Source of the DNA: Chalara sp. BL73
Taxonomy: Eukaryota > Ascomycota > Leotiomycetes > Helotiales
Direction: 5' to 3'
Assembly (NCBI GenBank): GCA_918026815.1
Contig: CAKJVC010000150.1
Coordinates: 1,116,001-1,180,000, forward strand
DNA: 64,000 bases
A model generated the notes under the pieces. It made no database searches and was not told the DNA's origin. It saw nothing but the letters and a program-made list of their open reading frames with translations. Of the stretch, positions 35,284 through 45,690 are shown piece after piece; the stretch's first letter is position 1, and the number at the start of each line of letters is the position of its first letter. The translations under genes and the position numbers were made by a program.

Positions 35284-37132
35284 TTAGCACCCAGGCACAA
35301 CAACAGCCTCCACAACCGCCGTTATTCCAGACTTCACACTCACAATGGCCTCTTTCAGAATGCTTTCCAAATCATCAGCGAGCGATACCCTTCCTGCATA
35401 AGAATTTCCTCCTGCTGCGGCTTTCGCAATATTAGCATAATCAGGGCCGGAAATAGCAATATTTAATTCCTCGTTCGTAGCCTTTGATCCCAGTCCATCA
35501 GGATGGACCAGGAGGAGGGATTTGCGCGGTGCGTTCCATCCCTTGTTGCTCAACACTATGGTGAGAATTGGGATCTTGTATCGCTGCGAGATCCAGTACA
35601 CGCTCCCTGGGACGCTAAACAGAAATGAGCCGTCGCCTACGATTTGGACGACGAATTTCCCTTTTCCCACACCATGCTCGTATTCAGACGCCAGCTTTAT
35701 TCCCAGGGCTCCGCCACCAGACCAACCCAGCCCGCCGCCGCCACAGTTGAGCCAGGAGCCGGGGAGAGTAGCTTGGATGCTATCTGCGACGAATGCAGTG
35801 TTAGTTACTGCTTCTACGGCGAAGATAGTGTCTGATGGGACGAGCTTGCGGAGGGTAGTGCAGAGGTAGCGGGACCCGAATGAGCCGTCTTCTTTTGGCT
35901 GCGCAGCAGCTGCAATGTTGGAGATGCGGGTGGCATGGGCAGTGAGGAGGGACTCCCATTTTTCGGTATAAGAAGGCGAGGTAAATTTCGAAGTAGAGGG
36001 GGAGAAGGTGATGTAGTTGTTCAGTTGGGTTAGGGCCGTGAAGGCGTCCGCAGAGTAACGGGCTAGTGCGGCGATATAGTGTACAGGCATTTGGTGTTTG
36101 AGGACGTCGGTGTCGATGTGGTAGATCCGGGCGGTGGCGGAGGGGCGATTTTGTGTATTAATCCACGGGACATCTATATTCTCTGGATTAGTAATGCCTT
36201 AGCGAAACATGGGGAAGAGGATGGGAAGTACCGCAGTCTAGAACCAGGATAACGTCGGCAGATTCGATGGCTTCATCAACGCCGTATCTTAGGCCTAACC
36301 AGCCTCGGTGGTCTGCCGGGAAACACATATCACTTCCACCTGTATCCAAGACTCTTAGCCCCTTAACAGTACTCACAAGCTTTACCAATGCTCCGACAGC
36401 CTCATGATTTCTCCCGCTATAACCCGTAATAACCAAAGGTTCCTTCGCTCCAATCAATGCATCACCAACTGTCTTGACACCATTCTCACTTAGAGCCGCT
36501 GGTTCTACTGTGCCCCAATGGTCCTGTTTGAGTTGATACGGTGCTATCTCCTCCTCCATAACTTCTCTCGCACCACATAAATACACAGGCCCCATGGGAG
36601 CACTGCATGCGAACTGAAGCGCTCTGTTAACCATCTGCTTAACATTCTTTCCACTTTTAATCTCCCCACTATATCGGCAATATTGGCTGACGATTTGCTT
36701 TTGGTCAGGGACATCTTGAATCCAGTGGATGAATTCAGTGCGAGACCCTTTCATTTCCCCTTCAATTGTGTAAGGGGAGAGACCTGCGAATATAAGGACG
36801 GGGGCGCGGCCACAGGATGCGTTGTGGACGGCAGCACCCAAAGCTTGGGTTCCTACGTCAACGTGCACAATTACGCATTGCGGCTTGCTGGTCAAGCGGG
36901 CAAACCCGTCGGCCATTGAGAGAGCAACCATCTGTCATGACAACTTATGATAAGTAATTGCATTTAATGTACCAGGGGCGTAGGGAAGGAAGAAGTCAGG
37001 GTTACATACCTCACTGGGACACGTTATGATCCGGGGAAATCGACCTTTCGCCTCATTCTTCCCCTTGGCCATCGCCTCGAGAAAAGAGGGGTGATCGGAA
37101 CCTAGATTAACGAAGCAATGGGTGATGCCGGC
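35284..37132 (-). CDS. thiamine-diphosphate-dependent enzyme (acetolactate synthase/benzoylformate decarboxylase type), N-terminus unresolved
   Basis: Three exons are secure: 37132-37010, 36931-36232 and 36182-35284, 573 aa in phase. The PYR domain starts AGITHCFVNLGSDHPSFLEA; the catalytic Glu is in CPSE|MVALSMADGFAR, exactly at an exon junction. The middle FAD/nucleotide-like domain has PLVITGYSGRN and LRVLDTGGSDMCFP. The PP domain has the ThDP/Mg2+ motif GDGSFLFSVPGSVYW..NKGWN. The enzyme would form or break C-C bonds next to a keto or aldehyde group in the cytosol. The expected first ~15 residues are not visible: the nearest upstream ATG (37356, MYTAS, donor GTAGGT) would splice in frame but lacks the usual helix, and a P450 fragment abuts it. 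Either exon 1 was altered by that rearrangement or the start lies elsewhere. P450-A is divergent, sharing the promoter with the palindrome at 37715. Confidence 0.85.
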
Positions 37133-37333
37133 CTATTACGCTTTGCTTCAGCTTCTAATCTCTATTTTGAGAAATGGGTATGAGAACCTCTGTTAATGCC
37201 TCTAAGAAGGCAAACTGGATATATAGTTAGTAGATTTAAAAGAGGAAGGAATAGAAATCGATATAGAATTTGAGTAAGGATACCCCATAAAAGAAAGGAT
37301 AAGATAGAAAGTTGTAACTCTTAGAAGCGAGGT

Positions 37334-37690
37334 TTACCTACAGAAGCTGTGTACATGGCTATCTGGATTCCAAAAGTCTAACCAGGAAATAGATTTGAGA
37401 GAAAAGAACATGTGTAGAACAAGGTTATTTATCAGGTGGAAGGAGGCACTCTTCTGTAAGGGGAAAACAAACGATTTGATGGAAGGCATGAGAGGAATAT
37501 TGGAAGGGCTAGAGGTATACTGTAACACCTGCCACAGCTGTTCCTCTTCTGAGCTAACTAACCACCGCTCTGGTTCAAACATTTTTGGATGCGAGAAAAC
37601 CTCGGGATCGTGTTGTGTGACCCTGCGTTGATGCCAACAAACGGCGGTCGAAATAGGCCTCCAGCAGTTCGAGCCGGGATTCTGTGTCAG
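37334..37690 (-). pseudogene. cytochrome P450 fragment, related to P450-B
   Basis: Minus-strand text reads VGINA, then, one base out of frame, VTQHDPEVFSHPKMFEPERWLVSSEEEQLWQ. P450-B reads VGINAWVTQHDPEVFPHPEKFEPERWLDSSDEQLRQ. A single-base deletion (TGG to GG) causes the shift. The similarity stops near 37495; no heme loop follows. The fragment covers only the meander region and sits between P450-A and the thiamine-diphosphate gene. Confidence 0.82.
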
Positions 37691-37714
37691 CTGCAGTAGC
37701 GCCTACTCGGACCG

Positions 37715-37724
37715 TTCCGCGGAA
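37715..37724. promoter_or_regulatory. palindrome TTCCGCGGAA, P450-A / thiamine-diphosphate enzyme divergent promoter
   Basis: Exact copy, 317 bp upstream of P450-A and on the side of the divergent thiamine-diphosphate gene. Here the symmetry extends to 22 bp: GGAC-N-GTTCCG on the left mirrors CGGAAC-N-GTCC on the right (37709-37730), with one mismatched pair. Confidence 0.7.
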
Positions 37725-37747
37725 CTGTCCAGGGTTCTCCGCAAAAC
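37719..37747. promoter_or_regulatory. upstream block shared with P450-B (opposite orientation)
   Basis: GCGGAACTGTCCAGG is followed by (G)TTCTCCGCAAAA. The reverse complement of 52141-52167, upstream of P450-B, reads the same except for one missing G. The blocks lie 295 and 311 bp from their start codons. Confidence 0.65.
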
Positions 37748-38041
37748 CTCACAGCGAAGGCTAGCCAAGGTAAGCCTAGCACTGATGCGACCCTTAGCCG
37801 CATTTCCCCCGCATGACACTTATGTTCAGGTACGCAGATTATCTACCTAATGTTCTATTAAAGTCACCATCGCAGCAATCAAGTATTTCTCAATCACAGC
37901 GACGCCGAACTTCTACGTATCATTGGCATTGTCCCCCTGCCCGCATTCATAAAATCCCTAAAGGCACCTTCCTAGTGAATCCTGACTGGTCAGTGTGTTC
38001 ATGGATAGTCGCAACCCAGCGGACCCGTAGGATTAGACACC

Positions 38042-39799
38042 ATGGAGGTTCTCGATCGCATCATTCAGACCTGTCGTACGTCTCCGCTTATGTGGCTTGT
38101 TGGCTTTGGCTTCTGCATTGTTTGTACACATATACTTTATTCTGTATTTTTGCATCCTTTGCGCAAAGTGCCCGGTCCTTTTCCCGCACAGTTTACAGAG
38201 CTGTGGAGGTCAACCCGATACTTCCAAGGCACATGGCATACCGATATTCTTACGCTCCATCGCCAATATGGGCCAGTCGTTAGAGTTGCCCCGAATGAAG
38301 TCAGCGTTGTCAGTCCAGATCTTGTCAAAACTGTCTACAGCCACCAGAAGGGAAGTATTAAGGTGGGTGCACAATTGAGAGCCAAACGCAGTGCAGTAAT
38401 GCGTGGTTACAAAGAGAAAACTAACTCGCCTGACAGACAGATTGGTACGACACTTGGAAGGCATTAGGCGGGCGCAAGTCTCAAAACACTGCAAACTCAG
38501 TTCGTCTGGTGACTGGCCAGTGGTGATTATGGCTTACTTGTGGTTAGTTTTTCGGTTCTACAGACCCAAAAGAGCACGCTTTCTTACGGAAGAGAGTGTC
38601 CGGACTTTACAGTATGTCCTCAGTTATGTCGATGGAGCAGGAAGTACAAACGGTGCTGGGCTCGTTATGGGAGAGATTCGACATGTTTGCGGAAACTGGA
38701 GAAGCGATCAATCTTAGCCTTTGGGCATCGTACTTCACCTACGATGTTGTTGGGACACTTTGTCTAAGTCAAACGATGGGGTTCGTGAGAGAGGGTAAAG
38801 ATGTTAGTGGCTTCATTTCAAATATCCACGGTGCGTTTTACTGGGTTGCTAATCTCGGCTACCTACCCGGACAAAGCTCCTGGATCGCCCACCCCATAAC
38901 ATCATTCCTGGCACCACTTTTCAAGCTTCGAATTGCCGACTACGCGCGCGCATTTCAGCGACTCTCGGTAGATAAGGTTTTCTCCCGCATGAAAGAGGGT
39001 CCGCGCAAGTCTGAGAAGCAAGATATGTTGGATCATTTCTTGGCTATGAAAGACCCTGAAGGAAACCCAGCATCAATTTCTGCGATCATGGCAGAGATTG
39101 GCAACGTCCTTGCCGCCGGAGCCGACACAACATCTGTCGCCATAAAAGCCGTTCTTGGGCCATTGTTACAGGATTCAGCTCGGTACCGACGCCTACAGGC
39201 CGAGTTGGATGAGGCACTGAATAATTGTGGCCTTGCGAACGAGCCTGTCAGGAATCTACCATACGCAGCTCTCAAAGATCTTCCATTTCTTAGTGCCTGC
39301 ATCAAGGAAGGATCTCGGGTTCATCCGAGTATCGTTTATCAACTGCCGAGGAAGGCACCCATGGAGGGACTTCATCTGGAGGGTTATTTTCTCGGCCCGT
39401 CCACGACAATCTCCATGAGTCCTTTGGCTCAAAATCGGTGCAAATCAATTTTTGGCGACGACGCTGATGAATGGAAGCCCGAGAGATGGATCCATAGTGA
39501 GGGCAATAGCGAAGAACAGATCAAGCTGATGGATAAAAATCTTGCGACGGTAAATATCCCACGGTATATGTGGCACGACGAATGCAAAGACTGACTTGAC
39601 TCTGCAGTTTGGCTACGGCTCGCGCACATGTATTGGCCGCAACCTAGCTGCTTTCGAAGTGTGCAAATTTGTTGGCCAGTTCCTGACCCATTATGATGTT
39701 GAGCTTGCCAATCCGGAATGTCCATGGGCTATTAAGTCCCTTTGGTTCGCTGAGCTGGGAAATATGATAATAAGACTCAAGAAGAGGAGGCACGATTAA
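38042..39799 (+). CDS. P450-A: cytochrome P450 monooxygenase, pisatin-demethylase-like
   Basis: Four exons, 38042-38362, 38437-38499, 38548-39549 and 39608-39799, about 525 aa. The N-terminus has a membrane anchor (WLVGFGFCIVCTHILYSVFL) and the hinge HPLRKVPGPF. Further marks are DTLCLSQ-like GTLCLSQTMGFV, the I-helix AAGADTTSV, K-helix KEGSRVHPS with ExxR, PERW, and the heme loop FGYGSRTCIG with C470. All are intact. The second intron uses a GTTCGT donor, so its exact left border is less sure. The closest family I can name is the pisatin demethylase/trichodiene-oxygenase-like group of ascomycete P450s that modify plant phenolics or terpenoids; substrate unknown. It would be anchored in the ER and need a reductase from elsewhere. 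A decayed paralogue lies at 26.7-28.2 kb. Confidence 0.92.
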
Positions 39800-40563
39800 G
39801 CAATGTTACAACAGGAATGTATCTGTCAGAACAACTTAAGTTGCTGAGTGGCGAGATCTCATTCAATATGGGCAAGATGAGTGATGGTCACTAGCAAAAC
39901 GAAAGATGGCCTGCGGAGCGAAGAAGCTGGGAAAATCATCTCATTGCGGTTATTGCATGATACTTCTTCAAATAATACACCATTAAGCCGCTAGTGCCAA
40001 TCTTTTGCATTTCAGGACTTTAGCCATGCTCACAGAGAGAATCTACATTTCGTAAAGCCTTATTTCCAGAATCAAACCTAGTACCGAGGGCACCTCGCGC
40101 TAGCGTTTAGGCAGTTAGGAGGTGGCCCAAAGAACTACTGAGTGTGAATATGACGTGGTACGACTAAACACTATGTTAAACTGGAGTCCACTTAAGGGCC
40201 AACCGTACTAGTAAGTTATGTGTGGTCGATGGAATTAAGCTGCCAAGAAATAGCGTTTGTAAATGCTGAAAATCCACCAAGCTGTGCCACTTTAGGTGAG
40301 TTTCCTGTGGATTAAAATGCCAGTTCCGAAAACAAGGCCATGTCTGAAATAAAACTGACTTCCCCACTTGTCATTCCGCGGAATGTTCCTGAATAAGAAC
40401 TCTCGCCACCTAAATTCGGCCAAAGCCGCATTGTAGTAATGATGGATTGAAAGTGGCGTGCAATCCATTTCTCTTTATTGACCACATTGACGGCCAACCT
40501 TCATTTTCGGATTCTTCTACACACCACGAGATAAAGGGCAGTTCTCTTCAAATCGCAGCAAGT
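39800..40563. other. intergenic; hydrolase promoter
   Basis: No gene recognised. The right third holds the shared palindrome at 40374 and is the presumed promoter of the alpha/beta hydrolase. Confidence 0.4.
40374..40383. promoter_or_regulatory. palindrome TTCCGCGGAA, alpha/beta hydrolase promoter
   Basis: Exact copy, 180 bp upstream of the hydrolase ATG; symmetry extends to ATTCCGCGGAAT (12 bp). Confidence 0.7.
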
Positions 40564-41686
40564 ATGGCGAGTCATGAATACGTCTTCAAAGAAGTTGGGG
40601 ATGTCCGAATAGCTGCAGATGTGCACTACAGCAAGGACAATACAGGTGCCAGACATCCAATAGGTTCGTGGATTTCTCTTCAAGGCCTTTTAAAAAGACT
40701 CCCAAGCTCTTATGTCTCGTCGCTACAGATCCTAATTTCCATTCTTTCACTTAACAGCACTGTACTTCCATGGTGGCAACTTTACCGTCGGTTCCAAGGA
40801 ACTGCTATCCAAAAATTACATCGAGAAGCTTCTGGAACTCGGCTTCGTTGTTATATCCGCCAACTATCGACTCTGCCCTACCACGACTGTATATGATGGT
40901 CCGGTCTCAGATGCGCTAGACACCTATAGATGGGCCCAGAACACCCTGCCGGGCTTGCTGAAGAGGGACGCAGGTATTGATGTTAATGGTGCAAAAATTG
41001 TGGTACTGGGGCATTCGTGCGGGGGCACCCTGGCACTCCTTACGGTAAGTGGTACAAGAACAGCCGCCCGCACACAGGCCGACCTTCCCATCCATGCGCC
41101 TAGCAAACCCTCGCTGATGTGAAGAATGTGAGAACGACAGGCCAGTCTCCCCAACCCGCCGCTCGCGATTTTGGACTTGTATGGCATGAAGTACTTGCAA
41201 GATCCATTTTACAACACCCCTTCGCCTGCAATGTCCAAGACCCCAGAATTCGACAAGGATTTCACCAACCAAATATACAAAGACATCCCACCACCAACTA
41301 GTGGTCCACCTCCCATGGGGCCCCAAGGACCCGACTTCAGCAATCCTAGGATCGCTTGGATGTTCAACGCCATCAAGGAGGGCAAACATATGCAGACTGT
41401 CATCGCTGATGGCAATTCCGATCGCGTAGATCCAGCGCCTCTGTTTTCCAAAGGGAGATTTCCGCCAACCTATTTCATTCACGGAACTGCAGACACCCTG
41501 GTCCCCTCCAAGTTTTCTCAGTACGCGTATGACGAGTTGAAGGCTAAAGGAGTGGAGACAGAGTTGGTCCTCGTCGAAGGGGCTGGCCACGGTTTCGACG
41601 CGAGGGCGAAACCTGGAGACGAAACTTTTGCGATTGTCAACAAAGGATTCGAGTTCCTCAAGGCTCATATTGGTACGCAAGCATGA
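40564..41686 (+). CDS. alpha/beta hydrolase (HGG-type carboxylesterase/lipase)
   Basis: Three exons, 40564-40663, 40758-41044 and 41141-41686, give about 310 aa. The oxyanion-hole motif HGGN is at residues 38-41, the nucleophile elbow GHSCGG at S120, and the other triad members are likely D247 (HGTADTLV) and H279 (GAGHGFD). This is the arrangement of alpha/beta hydrolase fold-3 esterases. No signal peptide, so an intracellular esterase is likely. Its introns have phases 1 and 0, with donor GTTCGT in the first. A decayed paralogue is at 25.9-26.5 kb. It follows P450-A on the same strand with its own promoter carrying the cluster palindrome, and is convergent with TF2. A role in removing or releasing an acyl group from the pathway substrate is inferred. 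Confidence 0.92.
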
Positions 41687-42550
41687 CTGGGACAACATTG
41701 CAAATGTATGCTCTTTTACTTGACTTTTGCAAAGAGTAGCGGGTGTAGGTCGTCTCGCCTAGATTAGATACCGACGGTGGCTAATGGATTACCTTACGCC
41801 AAGGTTGAAAACCCTAGGCGCAGGCAAACCTGCAGGTGAGAAAGAATAATGGTTGCTCAGCTCATAGTCTAATGGATAAACCTGCAATACCAGCCACTTG
41901 ACATACAACCAAAAATTGTATCTTCCTTCAATATATTACGTGTTCCTAACCTTTAACTAATTGCCATCGCATCAGGCATAAACAATGGCTCAAACGTATT
42001 AAAACTCAATCCATGTGTAGCCGTAGCCTGGGTGAATGTCGCAAATCAGAAGTTTCGAATCGGTACTATCATGCTGTTACAGTACATACAAAGTGATAGA
42101 CTGCAGAATGGGTTGGGTCGGGTTGGGTTTTTGACCTCTCGATCCAATCCACTGCGGCCACAGTAAGTTAGCTCGGTTATTAATATATTCACAACCCAAA
42201 CCAGTAGGGTCCCAGTAGGTTGCCAAAAGCCCATTGAGGATTATGCCAGTTACAATAAGTAGCTTAAACGAAAAAGAAAGGTCAAGTTCTCTATATTTGT
42301 AGCTAAGTTCTCCACATATTGAGGCTTTAAATACTCTTGGCAGCCCAGTGGGCTGTATAACCCAACCCACTGGGTTCGCCGCAGTCTAAAAAGTGCACAA
42401 AGCACTATGGCGATTCGTGGATTAAACTACTGAGAACCCTAAGCTAAAGATAATGAAAGATAGAAGAAAGCGCAACAAGGTAGGTGTGGCTTGAATATCT
42501 GCTTCCTAGCTTAGTGTGGTTCTGAGATGTGGTTCCTGTAGTATGCTGGA
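41687..42550. other. intergenic between converging hydrolase and TF2, with a MITE
   Basis: No gene recognised. The central 292 bp is a miniature inverted-repeat element (42097-42388). Confidence 0.5.
42097..42388. mobile_element. MITE with 8-bp terminal inverted repeats
   Basis: The left end reads TAGACTGCAG and the right end, reverse complemented, reads TAGACTGCGG, so at least eight terminal bases match perfectly. Both ends carry subterminal GGGTTGGGT motifs. The flanks CAAAGTGA (left) and AAAAGTGC (right) share six of eight bases, compatible with an old 8-bp target duplication as made by hAT elements. At 292 bp it has no coding capacity. Confidence 0.7.
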
Positions 42551-44864
42551 TCACGTATAGTTCCAAGTGATGGGAGGCAAGGCTGATCCGTCATACATGC
42601 AGTCAATGTAGCTGCTCATGTTCGACGAATCCGAGTTCCTCGAGTTGGTATCTCCAAAGACTGCAAGTGGTTCGTGATCAATGCGTTTAAACGTTCCAAA
42701 AAATTCTTCCTCAACGAATTGCCGTGGGATATCTTTAAACCCGGTAGAGGATCTTTCCGAGCTGGTCACTATCACCGGTGACTGTTCTGGTGTAGGCATT
42801 TGAATGCTTTCCCCTATCTTCCGCAAGTCATCCAACGTACACCAGATCTTTGGATTTAGCCTATTCAGCCGAAATTCGGATTGACTCAGAGTATTGAGAG
42901 CTGCGTGAAAATCGTTGCAACACATAGGTCCATACTCATTCGGATCGTATGATGCTGCTAGGAACATGCAAGATATAGATCCCATTAGAAGCTTGTTGAG
43001 AGTTGGTTGTAAGAAACGGCTTACCCCACCAAGTGTGACTGTCTTCGCATGTAGATCTACCGTGGATTTTGCCAGTGAGATCAGTGTACGTGCCGACCGC
43101 GGTCGGCACGCTAGGGCATGAGAAGAGCTTAGAGATCGGATATGAGTAAGCATTCTAATGTGGCTTGTACGAAGCTGAAAGAACGCTTTCAAAGCGGCCT
43201 GCTTGGAGTGCAGAGGAACAGCGGTCGAGTCTGGAGGGAAGAATCCATTCTGGGGAATGCTTTCAGCTAGCTTCTGGACCCGGAAATCAAGATATTCCGC
43301 CCGCTCGTCGGTTTCCTTATTTTCTGGCATAGAGGAGTTGACAAGTTCAATAATCTCGGAATGGATACGATTTAAGCCTATCATGGCTAACAAGTAAGGG
43401 TGGCGGGAATTCTGTGGCCGTAGTTAACACAGGAACACCGTTTGACTGTGGCCATTGAATAGGGTTGAGGCTCTGAATATTCGCTACAAATAAACAATCG
43501 CAATAGTACGTACGAGGTTAAAAACACTCTCATCAATGTCTTTGTCTTGCAGCGTCCAGGGAAGATTCGTGAAAAAACTGCACCTCTTGTCGAGATCATA
43601 TGCGCAGCAAAACAAGGTCTTTAGGAAGATTGCTTCATCCGAACCGACATTCCGATTTTCCAAAAAGCTGTCCTTGTGCATTCCCAATTCAAGGCATGAT
43701 TTGCCGGCAAAACCAGCCATTCGCCATGCCATGGCTGCCTTGTCCTTCAGTATGAAGTAGATTGCCTGCGAAGGAGCATTTCAATATTTCGCCTCGGTTA
43801 GAGGGCCCTGAGAAAAAACTTACCAGTAAGGAGGCCATGATGATGTCCTCAACTTGCACGGTCTCTTGCTTCATGTATCTATCAGTGCTCCAAATGAGAT
43901 GGGACTCAACATCAGAACCTAATGAGGTTTCATTGTTTTCTGTCAACATCGCAATGGCGAGTACCACCTTCATGATCTCGACATCGATTAGATCTATTTC
44001 CAGATCCTCGGCTTCGTCGTTCGAAGAAGCCGAGGAGATCCTAAAAATAGCGTCAATCTTCCGTTTGGCAAAGTCCAGGTTGATACACGGATATGTGGTA
44101 TAGATTTCGAGTTTGAATATCGTAAAATGCTGCAAAACGGTTTCATAGCCGATATCGAGTACAGGGCGAGCGGCCCGGAGCAAGGCTATAGTGATATCCG
44201 GGGACTGGGCGGTATCCTTCGATACCCACGGACTTGCATTGTTATGACCAGGAGCCGAAAGCACCCCTCTCTGCTCCAAATTTGACCAAGCGAGATTCAG
44301 TGAGTGTACGAAGTTCGTAAGAGATGTTGTATCTCTGAACCCAGCATCTTCGCTCTGCAATCGCTGTCGCGTTAGTGACGGATAGGGTGGAGAGGCGATG
44401 CCAAAACAAGTAGTTGACGATTGAATTTCATCGCAGGTTCTTTTCATCCTGGACAAAAGCTTGACAAGGTCCTGTGGGATGGTATCGGTTGACATCCTTG
44501 CCCTCTGGTCTCTTAGTATTGCCGCGTTACTATCACTTGTTGTCAGGACTCATGCCGCCAGACAAGGTCAAAGGCCATACTCAGTGTGTTGCTGTGGAAC
44601 GTAGTCATTGTATGTGCATTCCACATTGAGTTCGGAGCATCGACTGCACGGCGGGCTGCCACTGCATTTGACCTTTCTGGATTTGCAGGATTCACTGCAC
44701 ACAGATATTAGTAGGTCTCCCCGCGCCTGGAGGGATTCGAACTAGAGGACACACCATGCTATACGCGTATACCTCTCTCGTTTCCTGGGACGCCGCACGT
44801 CGTCCCCATCGGCGTCGTGTGCTACAGGCCGCTTTTCACGGCGAAGGGTTGATAGATCGGGCAT
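42551..44864 (-). CDS. TF2: Zn2Cys6 transcription factor, paralogue of TF1
   Basis: Five exons on the minus strand, 44864-44755, 44694-44581, 44511-43824, 43765-43514 and 43411-42551, give about 674 aa. The zinc cluster CESCKSRKVKC, PPCSRC, VEC has the same CX2CX6CX5CX2CX6C spacing and the same intron inside the first Cys codon as TF1, after a similar basic lead (RPRKRERYTRIA). Later blocks also match TF1: LAIAMLTENNE, VESHLIWSTDRYMKQE, WRMAGFAGKSCLELGMHKD, CAYDLDKRCSFFTNLPWTLQDKDIDE and NRIHSEI. The start of exon 5 is shorter than in TF1 by about eight residues, so that acceptor is the least certain. It is next to the hydrolase and P450-A, and is the most likely pathway-specific activator of the cluster. 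The paralogy with TF1 indicates duplication of the whole P450-hydrolase-TF unit. Confidence 0.9.
43089..43110. repeat. 22-bp perfect palindrome in TF2 exon 5
   Basis: CGTGCCGACCG followed directly by its reverse complement CGGTCGGCACG. It lies in coding sequence of TF2 and contains CCGCGG at its centre. Confidence 0.85.
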
Positions 44865-45119
44865 GATGCTTCGCAGAGAGACGGCCAGGAAAAGCTTGAA
44901 GGTGAGTGGCGATGCAAGTTCGTCATATCGACCTTCAGCAGTTCCAAATGCACCGAGGTGGCTGACTCATGCGAACCCTCGGCGTTCGGACTCCCTGTCG
45001 AGGCCTTTCGAATCTCCACCACTTACACTGTCGCCCTAATTTCGGTACTATGGCACGGCCCGAGGCAAATCTCACAACGGAGCCTATCGTCATTATTGCC
45101 AAAAGAGTACAACCTCGTT
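44865..45119. other. upstream region of TF2
   Basis: No gene recognised; presumed promoter of TF2. It has no exact copy of the TTCCGCGGAA palindrome. Confidence 0.35.
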
Positions 45120-45690
45120 GAATGCTTTTCAATTTACTAATATAGTCGGTATAGCTCTGGTGGTTCTGTGAAGTCTCGTATGGCCTCACCTCGATGGTTC
45201 TCAAAGCTTCCATTTGCATCTTTCTTTAATGGGTCACAGTCAAGCAACTCCATAGGTGGATTCACTATCTGTTATGGCAGTGACTCGTCCTTTCGCTTGT
45301 CCTTCTCTTACAGTCCCGCCCACTCACCTGTTTCTGGACAAGAGTGGGCGAATTGTGGCGAGACAGCCCACAATTATTTGAGTTAATAAGTCCTCGAGCA
45401 GAACATAACATGTTTAGAGAAGATACGTAATGGCAAAAATGCCGAGCCCAACTTCAATATTGGTCCATAATACGATGTCAGTAGTAGCCCCTGAGAATGC
45501 AGTCAGTACGCTCCACGAAAATAAAAATAAATGCGAGAGTGAGGGAAGACTGAGAGAACCAATCGGGATCCGCAAATTTGTGGAGGAAGGGCAATCGAAT
45601 AATGGTAGCGGAGCTTGCTATGCAAGCAATGCCAAGAATACCACCTAGCGCTCGGATAACTACAATCTATCAGGAGGCAATACGTTTAGG
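45120..45690 (-). pseudogene. relic of a rhodopsin-domain (PTH11-like) integral membrane protein
   Basis: Minus-strand blocks in the order expected of the fungal Rhodopsin/SAT4-type family: GILGIACIASSATIIRLPFL, KFADPDW, then after a possible short intron ATTDIVLWTNIEVGLGIFA, GCLATIRPLL, and a polar C-terminal tail. No acceptor AG precedes GCLATIRPLL, and the first four membrane spans are missing upstream, so only the C-terminal part remains. Confidence 0.65.

Noticed and set aside
44720..44754. B-box-like AGTTCGAATCC on the minus strand
   Set aside because: It lies within intron 1 of TF2. No T-stem pairs around it and no A box precedes it.
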